Below, piece by piece: positions 24,475 through 32,107 of a DNA stretch of 64,000 bases. Made by a program: the position numbers and the translations under genes. The stretch is from an uncultured Bryobacteraceae bacterium (GTDB lineage Bacteria > Acidobacteriota > Terriglobia > Bryobacterales > Bryobacteraceae), in the NCBI GenBank assembly GCA_937924525.1, contig CALDSU010000014.1:124001-188000 (forward strand), in the 5' to 3' direction. The notes below the pieces were generated by a model, which made no database searches, was not told the origin of the DNA, and saw nothing but the letters and a program-made list of their open reading frames with translations. How positions within the stretch are numbered: the stretch's first letter is position 1; every line of letters begins with the position of its first letter.

Positions 24475-25722
24475 TTAATCGTATCGCCCCTCCACAAACC
24501 AACGCCCCGTCGCGTGTTCGGCGAACAGGCGGTAGAGGGCGCCATCGTTGAGCGCCACGTCCCAGTCGTCGCGGGCCCAGGCCACCGGCGTCCACCAGTC
24601 GCCGCACGTCCGCCAGGGGCCGGCGCAGGAGAGCACCTGCCCCCGGATCCCCCGCGCCTGAACCGCGGCCGGCTGTCCGTCCGCCAGGCGGACCTGCGCG
24701 GGCAGCGGCGGGCGGCACACCCGGAACCCGATTCTGGTTTGGCGCGGCGCGGCCGCCCGCGCGCGCGGCGCCGGCGACAGCGCGCGCGTCATGACAAACG
24801 CGCCGGGTTGATGCGTGTCCACCGTTTGCGGCGAACCGACTTTATCTTCCCCCACCAGCGCGGCCAGGCGGGCCAGCGTCAGTTCGAGCTTTTCGGGCTC
24901 GGGTTGCGGCGGCGTGAACAGTCCCTCCTGCGTGGCCCGCGGCCGCGCGGGCTCCAGTTCGAGCGTGACGCCGATCACCGCCTGGTCCGGCGGATGCGCG
25001 GCCAGGTCGAGTTGCAGGAGTTTCAAAAACGTGCGCGGATTGCGCAGCGGCACGGGCAGGTCGAGTTCGCGCGTATGCAGGCCGCGATCTTCCAGTTGCA
25101 GAATCAGCCGGAGTTTCCGCGCGGCCAGCGCGCGGGCTTCCAGGCGCAGGCACAAGTCTTGCAGCAGGGCGGCCAGCAAAAACGACAGCGGCTCCAGCGC
25201 ATCCAGCGGATGATCCAACTCGGTGGAGGCGGCGAACGCAACCTCCGCTTCGACCGGCTGGAACGGCGCGTCCGGTTCGCCGCGCGCGAGCTTTTGCAGC
25301 CGGACGCCTTCCTGCCCCAGCCGCTCGGCCAACCCCACTTCGGGCAGCCGGGCCAGATCGCGAAACGTGCGCACGCCCCAGCAGTCCAGGGTTTCCAGCA
25401 ACTCCGGCGAAGGATCGAGCAGTTCCACCGCCAGACCGCCCAGGCAACCGGCTTCCTCGCCGGGCGGCAGAATGGTGACCCCGCGAAAGCCGCGCGCCGC
25501 GTAAAGCGCGGCTTCGCGATGGCGGGCCACGCCGACGCGCGCGTCGGCGTGGCCGGCCGCCCGCCGCAGCGCGTCGGCCAGCCGTTCCACCGGACCGTAC
25601 AGGCGTTCCAGCCCGGCGACGTCGAGCAGCACCGTGTTGGCGTCCACCTCCTCCCAGCGCGGACTGAACGCTTCCGCGCAGCGGGACGCCGCCACGCCCG
25701 GCGCGATCAGACACGCATACAT
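24475..25722 (-). CDS. ImuB-like Y-family polymerase homologue, compact
   Basis: A 415-residue protein related to ImuB/DinP. Visible landmarks are SPRWEEVDANTVLLDVAGLERLYGP (palm), CWGVRTFRDLARLPE (thumb HhH region) and a little-finger domain with FRVCRPPLP and the C-terminal DWDVALNDGALYRLF typical of ImuB. Relative to canonical ImuB, the first 60-70 residues between MYACL and the palm are missing, so the N-terminal active-site region is absent; ImuB is already polymerase-dead. It probably serves as an adaptor in damage-induced mutagenesis. ATG 25722 has GGAGG 8 bases upstream. It follows the ImuA-like gene by 23 bases. Confidence 0.8.
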   Translation of the reverse strand: MYACLIAPGVAASRCAEAFSPRWEEVDANTVLLDVAGLERLYGPVERLADALRRAAGHADARVGVARHREAALYAARGFRGVTILPPGEEAGCLGGLAVELLDPSPELLETLDCWGVRTFRDLARLPEVGLAERLGQEGVRLQKLARGEPDAPFQPVEAEVAFAASTELDHPLDALEPLSFLLAALLQDLCLRLEARALAARKLRLILQLEDRGLHTRELDLPVPLRNPRTFLKLLQLDLAAHPPDQAVIGVTLELEPARPRATQEGLFTPPQPEPEKLELTLARLAALVGEDKVGSPQTVDTHQPGAFVMTRALSPAPRARAAAPRQTRIGFRVCRPPLPAQVRLADGQPAAVQARGIRGQVLSCAGPWRTCGDWWTPVAWARDDWDVALNDGALYRLFAEHATGRWFVEGRYD

Positions 25723-25745
25723 GCGCATGCCCTCCAGGATCGGCG

Positions 25746-26435
25746 CTACGCCGCCGCCACGCGCAACGACGCGGCTCCCGCCCGGCCCGCCGGTTTGCGG
25801 CGCTCGATGCGCAGCGCCACCGAATGCAGCCGTCGCGCCGCCGGCGCTGCGCCTTTCCATTCACAGGCGTCCCGGCGGACTTCCAGCGCCAGCAAGGCGC
25901 ATTGCCGCGCGCACGGTTCCTGCCCGATCAGCAGCATCACCGTGCGCGTGTTCTCGACCGCCCGGCGGAACCGGTACCAGGAAGCAAGCGAAATCCGGCG
26001 CGCGTTCCGCGGCGCGGTGTCGCCCAAATCCATCGCCACCAGACCGAATCCGCCGCCCTGCAGCAGCAAGTCGGTGGCTTTCATGGCGCGCTCGGTGTCG
26101 CCGCCGCACCGCACCCACACCAGGCGGTCCAGCCGGACACCGGCTTCTTCGGCCGAAACGGGGTCGAACGTGTCGTCGGCGTCCACCAGGGCGCAGGTTT
26201 CCCCCTCCGCCACAGCGGACGCCAGCACGGCATACAGAATGCTGGTGCGCCCGGATGAAACCGGACCGGTGAGTTCGGTGATGCCTCCGCGCGGCAGGCC
26301 GGCGGCGAGTGCGTCCAGTTCCGGTAAACCGCTGGACAGCAAATCCGCCTCCGCCGGCGAATGTGGCAAATAACGCCATGTAAAATCAGCCGCGTAGCGG
26401 CCCTGGAGAACTGCGGTGAGTGCTTGCGCGGGCAT
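25746..26435 (-). CDS. ImuA-like RecA-family protein
   Basis: A 229-residue protein with a RecA-type ATPase fold: Walker A-like GPVSSGRTS, a strand ending ALVDADDTFDP, and LLIGQEPC in the core. This matches ImuA/SulA-like partners of ImuB, which are SOS-induced in many bacteria. The ATG at 26435 is used; an upstream ATG would add 11 residues. The neighbour downstream is the ImuB-like gene, and no dnaE2 gene lies in the window, so the mutasome would need a polymerase from elsewhere. Confidence 0.8.
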   Translation of the reverse strand: MPAQALTAVLQGRYAADFTWRYLPHSPAEADLLSSGLPELDALAAGLPRGGITELTGPVSSGRTSILYAVLASAVAEGETCALVDADDTFDPVSAEEAGVRLDRLVWVRCGGDTERAMKATDLLLQGGGFGLVAMDLGDTAPRNARRISLASWYRFRRAVENTRTVMLLIGQEPCARQCALLALEVRRDACEWKGAAPAARRLHSVALRIERRKPAGRAGAASLRVAAA

Positions 26436-26440
26436 CGGAA

Positions 26441-26455
26441 ATTCGCCTTTTGTTC
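26441..26455. promoter_or_regulatory. Possible SOS-type operator near imuA-like start
   Basis: ATTC (26441-26444) and GTTC (26452-26455) are separated by 7 bases, one mismatch from the GTTC-N7-GTTC LexA box of alphaproteobacteria. The site lies just before the ATG of the ImuA-like gene. Weak evidence only: the acidobacterial LexA box is unknown to me. Confidence 0.25.
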
Positions 26456-26544
26456 GCCTACACTGCAATTATGCGGTAGTACGGCGGCGGCGTCAAGAGG
26501 GAGGTGCTCATTTGCCCCTCGCGCGCCGATTCCACCAGACGCTC

Positions 26545-26550
26545 TACAAT
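26545..26550 (+). promoter_or_regulatory. -10 hexamer with nearby ATG
   Basis: TACAAT ends 7 bases before the ATG at 26558, with CAAGGGG between. It has the same spacing as the leaderless pattern of real genes in the window. Confidence 0.3.
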
Positions 26551-26557
26551 CAAGGGG

Positions 26558-26731
26558 ATGGCGCGCAAGAGAAACCGGGAATTGTCCTCCTCCGTCGGCA
26601 GGCGATCATCCGCGATGCACGTCTTTCCATCGACGAGTTCCTCGGCCTGGTGTGAGTCAGACAGCCGCACTGACCAGTTGCCCCAGGGTCGCGCTGCGCG
26701 AAGAGCAACCTTACCGCCGGCGAAGGAATGA
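26558..26731 (+). CDS. Doubtful 57-residue ORF, possibly decayed
   Basis: An ORF of 57 residues, basic (starting MARKRNRELSSS), with a -10 hexamer and purine-rich AAGGGG just upstream. No family was recognised. A second frame over the same DNA yields AIIRDARLSIDEFLGLV ending at 26655, which looks more protein-like, so this may be a frameshifted remnant of a short DNA-binding gene. Low confidence. Confidence 0.25.
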   Translation: MARKRNRELSSSVGRRSSAMHVFPSTSSSAWCESDSRTDQLPQGRAARRATLPPAKE

Positions 26732-26769
26732 ATCCACCCCCATCCAGGCCGGATCCTCCGCGCCCGTGT

Positions 26770-28053
26770 TCACCGCCCGCCGCCTTGCCGCAGCGACACC
26801 CGCACGATCTCCTCGTCGTTGCGCAGCACCGCGTGGCCGTTCGCAAACGCGGGATGAACCCAGTTGACCGCGCCCAGTTCCCGCCGCGACCCGGACTTGG
26901 AGGTCGGCTTGATGACCCGCGCCCGGCTGAGCTCGGTGAAGCCGGCGGGGCTCAAACGGCCCAGCACCAGTTCGCCGCGATCGGTGTGGAAGATGTACCG
27001 GTCGCCATTGCGGACCAGGAACGCGGTGGCATAGCGGGCCCGCTCGCGCAGCAAATCCTGGGACTGCCACACGCGCTCGCCCGTCGCCAGCCTCAGGCAG
27101 CGCAATTCGCCAAACGCGCAGACGCCGTAAATATACTCGCCGTCAATCACCGGCGTAGTCAGCGCCGAGTGCAAGGTCTCGCTGCGGACTTCGCTGTCGC
27201 TCATGCCGCGCCACACCAGTTCCCCCGAGGCGAAGCGCAGCAGGCGCGCGCCCTGAAAGAACGCCGTCACCAGGACGAATTCCCCCGTCACCACCGGCGT
27301 GGCGATGGGCGTCGAGAAGGTGATGCGGTAGGGATGCTCCCAGAGCAGCTTGCCGGAATCGGGCTGGAGGACGGCCAAGCCGCCCGCATGCCAGACCAGC
27401 AGGCGGCGGGCGGGGCCGGAGCCCGCCAGGATCGGCTGCGAGTAGCCGGGCTCACTGGAGTCGCCGGACAGCGCCCGCCACAGGATCCGGCCGGTTCGTT
27501 TGTCGAACGCGACCACTTTGGCGTCCGGCCGCCCGCCGGCGACGGCGATGAGCCGGTCTCCGTCCACCACCGGCGCGCAGGCAAACCCCCAAGGGGGGGT
27601 CTCCGCGCCGAGGTCGCGGCGGAAATTCGTGCGCCAGACCACCGCGCCGTCGGCGGCGCGGAGGCACAGCAGATCCCCCGCCGCGCCCAGGACATAGACA
27701 AGACCGGCGTCCACGGTGGGCGTGGCGCGGGGGCCGCCGGCGTAATCGATGCCGCGATAATCGGCCGGCCAGGACTGTTCCCAGAGCAGCCGGCCGGTCT
27801 GCTCATCCAACGCGACCGCGCGTTCGCGGCCGGCGGCGTAGTCGGTGACCAGGACGCGGCCGTCCGCCACCGCCGGTCCCGCATAGCCGCCTCCGAGCGG
27901 GGCGCGCCACGCCACCGGCGGACCGCCCGGCGGGAAGCGGCGGACCAGGTCGGACTCCCGCCATACGCCCGCGCGGCCCTTCCCGCGCCACTCCGGCCAA
28001 TCCTCAGCCGCCAGCGGCCCCGCCACTAGCAGCAGCCAAACCCACCTGGTCAC
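26770..28053 (-). CDS. Secreted PQQ-like beta-propeller protein
   Basis: A 427-residue protein with a signal peptide (1 to about 16) and WPEWRGKGR followed by repeated propeller blades (for example LDEQTGRLLWEQ, AADGAVVWRT, FDKRTGRILWR, LATGERVWQS). It resembles BamB/PQQ-dehydrogenase repeats but lacks the PQQ cofactor residues of the enzymes. It likely binds proteins or glycans. The start is GTG at 28053; a TACAAC hexamer at 28060-28065 ends 6 bases upstream. A paralogue is at 62239. Confidence 0.85.
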   Translation of the reverse strand: MTRWVWLLLVAGPLAAEDWPEWRGKGRAGVWRESDLVRRFPPGGPPVAWRAPLGGGYAGPAVADGRVLVTDYAAGRERAVALDEQTGRLLWEQSWPADYRGIDYAGGPRATPTVDAGLVYVLGAAGDLLCLRAADGAVVWRTNFRRDLGAETPPWGFACAPVVDGDRLIAVAGGRPDAKVVAFDKRTGRILWRALSGDSSEPGYSQPILAGSGPARRLLVWHAGGLAVLQPDSGKLLWEHPYRITFSTPIATPVVTGEFVLVTAFFQGARLLRFASGELVWRGMSDSEVRSETLHSALTTPVIDGEYIYGVCAFGELRCLRLATGERVWQSQDLLRERARYATAFLVRNGDRYIFHTDRGELVLGRLSPAGFTELSRARVIKPTSKSGSRRELGAVNWVHPAFANGHAVLRNDEEIVRVSLRQGGGR

Positions 28054-28059
28054 GTTAGC

Positions 28060-28065
28060 GTTGTA
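28060..28065 (-). promoter_or_regulatory. -10-like hexamer inside end of TIGR03790 gene
   Basis: Minus-strand TACAAC lies 6 bases from the GTG at 28053, giving the propeller gene its own near-leaderless promoter. Confidence 0.3.
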
Positions 28066-29151
28066 TCACGGCCGCAAGCGGCACAGCGGATCGCCCAGCA
28101 CGATGTTCTGCCAGCTCAGCGCCGGCATGGCCGAGTAATACGCCTCCGCCAGCGTCCGTCCCGCCAGGTAATTCGGGAACAGATACTGCGGCCGCGCGGT
28201 GAACTGAAGGAACGGCTCGTCGATGTGCGCCGAGGAACCGGTGACCCCTTCATGCACATAGTCGGCCGCCAGGGATTGGGGCGAGCCGGCGAACCAGCGC
28301 GAGGGCTCCCGCCACGTGGAGATCGTCCAGTCCTCGGGCGGCCGGGCAAAGGTGCGGCCATTCGTCGAGACATACTCGGTCGCCAGCGCCCCGGGCAGCC
28401 AATGGAAACCGGTCCAGCGCCGCTTTCGGTTCGGATCGTTTGAACCCCAGGCGCAGTAGCCGATCACGTCTTTTTGGTCGTGCAGCACGGCCGGGCTGGT
28501 TTCCAGGACCACCCGGCCGGCAGGCAGTTGGCGGGCGGCCTCCCGCATCCACTGATTGCCGTCCTGGTGGTCGTCGCTCTTCAGATCCAGGACGATGCGG
28601 CCGCGGTTGCGCGCCTGAAGCGACCGGTCGATCAGCCCCCGCACGTCCGCGAAGTCGTATCCGGCCAGGCGCGTCACCAGGTACATGGGGTACCGCGGGT
28701 GCGCAAAGGGGCCACTGGCGCGGTAGTACGGATTCGGGACGGCGCCGGCCGTGGGGAACCGCTCGCCGCGCAGTTTGGCGTACAGCAAGGTGAGCTCGGA
28801 ATCCACCGCCGCGCCGTCGGCGCCGGGCTTGGCCACCGCTCCCTGCACCCGCAGCGGCACGCCCAGCGTGGTCACCAGGAACAGCACGGACTCGCTCAGC
28901 CTCCGCCCCGTGAGAAACCGGGCCACCGGCTGCTCGATCTCCTTTTCGTATACCTCCCGGGACACCGACTCGGCGGCGCTGGTGCGGATGCGGCACAGGT
29001 TCGCTAGCGGAACGGACCGCTCCCGCAGATAGTATTCGGCAATCCGCGGGGAGACCGGCGCGTTCTGGTTGGCGATCACCACCACCTGGCGCGGGTCCTG
29101 CGCCGCTCCCGGCAGGGCCAGAGTCCACGCCAGCGCCGCCCGCCAGCTCAC
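28066..29151 (-). CDS. TIGR03790 family protein
   Basis: A 361-residue secreted protein of a family found largely in acidobacteria and planctomycetes. A Sec-like signal opens the protein. Landmarks are VVVIANQNAPVS, NTYYR-like LPNPYYRASG, TRLAGYDF, and the C-terminal PALSWQNIVLGDPLC. The function is unknown; the last block resembles cysteine-peptidase-like folds. The start is GTG at 29151 and overlaps the cytochrome c stop as GTGA, so translation is coupled. The frame continues 49 residues upstream only by reading into the cytochrome gene. Confidence 0.85.
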   Translation of the reverse strand: MSWRAALAWTLALPGAAQDPRQVVVIANQNAPVSPRIAEYYLRERSVPLANLCRIRTSAAESVSREVYEKEIEQPVARFLTGRRLSESVLFLVTTLGVPLRVQGAVAKPGADGAAVDSELTLLYAKLRGERFPTAGAVPNPYYRASGPFAHPRYPMYLVTRLAGYDFADVRGLIDRSLQARNRGRIVLDLKSDDHQDGNQWMREAARQLPAGRVVLETSPAVLHDQKDVIGYCAWGSNDPNRKRRWTGFHWLPGALATEYVSTNGRTFARPPEDWTISTWREPSRWFAGSPQSLAADYVHEGVTGSSAHIDEPFLQFTARPQYLFPNYLAGRTLAEAYYSAMPALSWQNIVLGDPLCRLRP

Positions 29152-29555
29152 TTCAGGGACTTCAAATATTCCAGGATCGCTTCGGCATCGTCCGCGCGGA
29201 GCTTGTACGCCGGCATGGGGGGATCGGCGGGTTTGCCGGAGGGCGTCAGGCCCGTCATCAGGTAGTTCAGCAGCGCCTTCTCTCCCCATTTCATCCACAG
29301 GCGGCCCTGGCGCGTCAGGTCGGGAGACGTTTTATGCCAGCCGGGAACCGGTTCGATGGGCTGGAAATCCAGCACCGCGCCTTTCAGCCACCGGGACCGG
29401 TCCAGTTGCCCGTCCGGACCTTTGGGGGTATGGCACTCGCCGCACTTGGCCACCTCCTCCACCAAGTACCGGCCGCGCTCGATCTTGCTCATTTGAGAAG
29501 CCATCAACGGGCCGGCGGCGCAGACCAGCATCGCCACTCCGCGGAATCGAGTCAT
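29148..29555 (-). CDS. Cytochrome c, small
   Basis: A 135-residue protein with a signal peptide (1 to about 20), a haem site CGECH near residue 38, and a distal Met in PPMPAYKL. This matches the small cytochrome c subunits attached to alcohol or sugar dehydrogenases. It heads the operon with TIGR03790, coupled by a GTGA overlap. TACCAT at 29563-29568 ends 7 bases before the ATG. Confidence 0.88.
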   Translation of the reverse strand: MTRFRGVAMLVCAAGPLMASQMSKIERGRYLVEEVAKCGECHTPKGPDGQLDRSRWLKGAVLDFQPIEPVPGWHKTSPDLTRQGRLWMKWGEKALLNYLMTGLTPSGKPADPPMPAYKLRADDAEAILEYLKSLK

Positions 29556-29562
29556 GCTCTAC

Positions 29563-29568
29563 ATGGTA
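29563..29568 (-). promoter_or_regulatory. -10 hexamer of cytochrome c/TIGR03790 operon
   Basis: Minus-strand TACCAT ends 7 bases before the ATG at 29555. Confidence 0.45.
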
Positions 29569-29692
29569 ACCGAAGAGAACCGGACGGAAACAAGGGACTG
29601 GAGGTGCGGATCGGGGCCGCCCGCGAGAGGCGACCCTAGCGGCTACGGCATGTCCCGCGCATTTCCAAGCCGCACCACCGGCAGTCCTTTGT

Positions 29693-29698
29693 TACAAT
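29693..29698 (+). promoter_or_regulatory. -10 hexamer of lysR-type gene
   Basis: TACAAT within the inverted repeat ACAAT-C-ATTGT (29694-29704). The leader is about 85 bases and contains the operator candidate at 29726. Confidence 0.4.
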
Positions 29699-29725
29699 CA
29701 TTGTCCGGAGTCTTCGCCCGATACG

Positions 29726-29740
29726 GAAATTGATAATTTC
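29726..29740. promoter_or_regulatory. Perfect inverted repeat, operator candidate
   Basis: GAAATT-GAT-AATTTC, a perfect 6+3+6 inverted repeat in an AT-rich island 50 bases before the LysR-type start. It may bind the regulator itself. It is not a textbook T-N11-A box. Confidence 0.4.
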
Positions 29741-29790
29741 TATTGCGGCCATCAGATTTTGTTTCGCCGCGGCGGCCCGGCGCGTGAGCG

Positions 29791-30720
29791 ATGGACCTGG
29801 ACCAACTGCACACGTTTCTCGAGATTGTGCGCCTGAAGAGTTTCTCCAAGGCCGCGCAAACGTGTTTTCGCACGCAGCCCGCCATTAGCGCCCAGGTGCG
29901 CCAGCTCGAGCAGGAATTGAAGGCGCCCCTGTTCGAACGGTTCGGCAGCAAGATCACCCTCACCACGGCGGGAAAGATTTTTGCCGGCTACGCCGAACAG
30001 ATTCTCGAGTTGCGGCGGCAGGCGCAGGACGCCATCAACGAACTGGAGCGCAACCCCCGCGGCGAACTGGTGATCGCCGCCAACGAGGCGACGTGCATCT
30101 ACGTGTTGCCGGAGGTGTTCGCCGATTACCGCCGGGAGTTCCCGGCGGTCCAACTGCTGGTGGACCGGTCCTACGCCTCGCGCATCCCCGAGTCGGTGCT
30201 GGAAAACACCGCGGATTTCGGTTTCGCGCAATGCCCGGTGGAGGAGAAGCGGCTACAAGTGATCGCGGTGCATCAGGACGAAATCCGGGTGGTGGCGCCG
30301 GCCGGGCATCCCTTGGCGGCGCTCCACGAGGTGCGCGCCCAGGATTTGCGGGGCTACCCGCTGCTGCTCCCCAAGCAGGGCCGGACGCGGGCGCGGTTGA
30401 ACAGTTGGCTGGAACTGGTGGAGGACGAGATCTTCGTGTCCATGGAACTGGACTCGACGGAGATGATGAAGCGGTTCGTGCTGGCTGGCCTCGGCATCGC
30501 GTTCCTGGCCCAGACTACGTGCCGGACCGAGACCCGGGCTGGTTCGCTGGTGGCCCGGCCGCTGGCGCCCGAGCCGATGGTGCGCCGCCTCGGATTGATT
30601 TACCGTAAGGACAAGGCGCTGTCCAAGGCGGCGCTGGGATTCATTCGGGTGACTTTGGATCGCCTGGGCGGGCGCGTGGAAGAGGCGCCGGCGCTGGTGG
30701 AACCCGCGGAAAGAGCTTAG
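29791..30720 (+). CDS. LysR-family transcription regulator
   Basis: A 309-residue regulator with an N-terminal winged helix (1-60: MDLDQLHTFLEIVRLKSFSK and TQPAISAQVRQLEQEL) and a two-lobed periplasmic-binding-like effector domain (about 90-295). It resembles the CysB/CbbR-like group in general form; the effector is unknown. The divergent cytochrome c/TIGR03790 operon starts 235 bases away and is a possible target, as is the gene itself. It overlaps no neighbour; the zinc-ribbon gene follows after 7 bases. Confidence 0.92.
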   Translation: MDLDQLHTFLEIVRLKSFSKAAQTCFRTQPAISAQVRQLEQELKAPLFERFGSKITLTTAGKIFAGYAEQILELRRQAQDAINELERNPRGELVIAANEATCIYVLPEVFADYRREFPAVQLLVDRSYASRIPESVLENTADFGFAQCPVEEKRLQVIAVHQDEIRVVAPAGHPLAALHEVRAQDLRGYPLLLPKQGRTRARLNSWLELVEDEIFVSMELDSTEMMKRFVLAGLGIAFLAQTTCRTETRAGSLVARPLAPEPMVRRLGLIYRKDKALSKAALGFIRVTLDRLGGRVEEAPALVEPAERA

Positions 30721-30727
30721 GAGCGTC

Positions 30728-31135
30728 ATGATCTGCCCGGATTGCCGGCGGCACTTTTCGGCCGATGAACGCGCCGTCTGCCCGTATTGCGGACTGACCA
30801 TTGCGGCCGGCGTGGTGAAGAGTTCGGCGATTCTCATTGGCGCCAACGGCCGGCACGACGTCTACCGAACGGTCGAGGAAGTGCCGGAGGAGTTGCGCTC
30901 GCGGCTGGTGAAAACGACCTCGAGCCCTCAGGCCCGCACCATCATCATCGCGGACCGGCGGCTCAAGGATCGGTTGCGGCGTCATGCCGCTTCAGATGCC
31001 CGCCGGCAAGTGCGTCGGGCCGCGCCGGGCCCGTTGCTGCCGCGTCAGCGCGCCGGAACCTGGACCCTCTGGTTGGGACTCGCGGTGCTGACCGGAGCCT
31101 CGATGGTGCTGCTGACGGCAAGCTTGCTTCGGTAA
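30728..31135 (+). CDS. Zinc-ribbon membrane protein
   Basis: A 135-residue protein with CPDC (Cys3, Cys6) and CPYC (Cys18, Cys21), a basic linker, and one C-terminal membrane helix (about 112-132). GGAG of its ribosome site overlaps the LysR stop, so the two genes are co-transcribed. No family was recognised. It may tether a zinc-binding cytosolic domain to the membrane. Confidence 0.75.
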   Translation: MICPDCRRHFSADERAVCPYCGLTIAAGVVKSSAILIGANGRHDVYRTVEEVPEELRSRLVKTTSSPQARTIIIADRRLKDRLRRHAASDARRQVRRAAPGPLLPRQRAGTWTLWLGLAVLTGASMVLLTASLLR

Positions 31136-31218
31136 GCGACCCGGTCGCGCCCGGCGGCCCCGGATGTTCCCCAGTTCGGGAAATGATTCCGAAGCGGAAG
31201 GGCTGTTTGTGGCAGTGA

Positions 31219-31224
31219 TACCAT
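31219..31224 (+). promoter_or_regulatory. -10 hexamer of FkbM methyltransferase gene
   Basis: TACCAT ends 12 bases before the ATG at 31237. The 12-mer TACCATCGAAAA recurs at 9109-9120, upstream of fmdB. Confidence 0.4.
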
Positions 31225-31236
31225 CGAAAATTGCTT

Positions 31237-32097
31237 ATGAATCCCGGAAAACCGCGCGCCGTCAACCCGGATGATCTGCCGTTTCGGCATTACACCCTTA
31301 AGCACCGCCTGATCTCTTGGGTCAGCCAGAATCTGTTCGACGGCGTCACCTACACCGTGCGTCATGGACTGATCGCGGGGATGAAGCGGAAAGGAGGTCT
31401 GGGGTGGCTGCCCGTCCGGCCGCGAGCCACGGCCGAGCAGAGATTCTGGGCGCAACTCGATTTGCGCGGCCAGGTCATCTACGACATCGGCGCATTTCAG
31501 GGAATCCTCACGCTATTCTTCGCAAGTCGCGGCAAACACGTTGTGAGTTATGAACCTGCTTCGAAAAATTATGGCCGCTTGCTCGAGAACTTACGCCTGA
31601 ATGAAATCACAAATGTCACCGTCCGGAAGGTCGGATTAGGGTCAAGCCGGGGGATGGCTTCGCTTTGTTTCCTGCGCTTGATGCCCGGCGGCGCGTCGAT
31701 CGAGGCCCGCACCATCGCGGGCATCCGTCGCGCGCCCCACGTCATGGAGGAGATTCCGGTCACCACTCTCGACGAGGACATTCGCGAGCATGGCTTGCCG
31801 GCCCCGGACTTCATCAAGATCGATATCGAAGGACTGGAAAGCGAAGCGCTGCGCGGAGCCCGGCAGACGCTCGCCAGACGGCGGCCCGCACTCTTTTTGG
31901 AGATGCACGGCGAAACCATGAACGAGAAACGGCGCAAATGTTCGGAAGTGGTGGCGCTCCTGGAAGAAGCCGGGTATCGAGACATCGTCCACCTGGAGAG
32001 CTCCTCGCTGGTTTCGTCAGGCAATTGCGCGGTCGCGGTCGAAGGACACTTGTATTGCCCGTCACCGGTGGAGTCCGGCCGGCGCGCTTCCGGCTAG
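31237..32097 (+). CDS. FkbM-family SAM methyltransferase
   Basis: A 286-residue class I methyltransferase. The SAM motif I is VIYDIGAFQGILTLFF (about 82-97), followed by VVSYEPASKNY and the FkbM core DFIKIDIEGLESEALRG. FkbM enzymes O-methylate sugars or polyketides. The upstream TTG at 31231 is an alternative start. It is convergent with the DUF2490 gene, 10 bases between stops. The substrate is probably a surface glycan, inferred only from family tendencies. Confidence 0.9.
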   Translation: MNPGKPRAVNPDDLPFRHYTLKHRLISWVSQNLFDGVTYTVRHGLIAGMKRKGGLGWLPVRPRATAEQRFWAQLDLRGQVIYDIGAFQGILTLFFASRGKHVVSYEPASKNYGRLLENLRLNEITNVTVRKVGLGSSRGMASLCFLRLMPGGASIEARTIAGIRRAPHVMEEIPVTTLDEDIREHGLPAPDFIKIDIEGLESEALRGARQTLARRRPALFLEMHGETMNEKRRKCSEVVALLEEAGYRDIVHLESSSLVSSGNCAVAVEGHLYCPSPVESGRRASG

Positions 32098-32107
32098 CCT
32101 GGTCCGA

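Larger units (their letters stand above)
26469..26769. other. Gene-poor spacer with one doubtful small ORF
   Basis: These 301 bases lie between the ImuA-like gene and a PQQ-propeller gene, both on the minus strand. The only candidate is a plus-strand ORF (26558-26731) described separately. No RNA gene or clear repeat is seen. Confidence 0.5.

Noticed and set aside
23716-26373. 885-codon plus-strand open frame
   Set aside because: It runs antisense to the YidR-type, ImuB-like and ImuA-like genes, which have clear motifs. High GC makes long shadow frames common. Its protein is low in complexity and Arg/Gly-rich.
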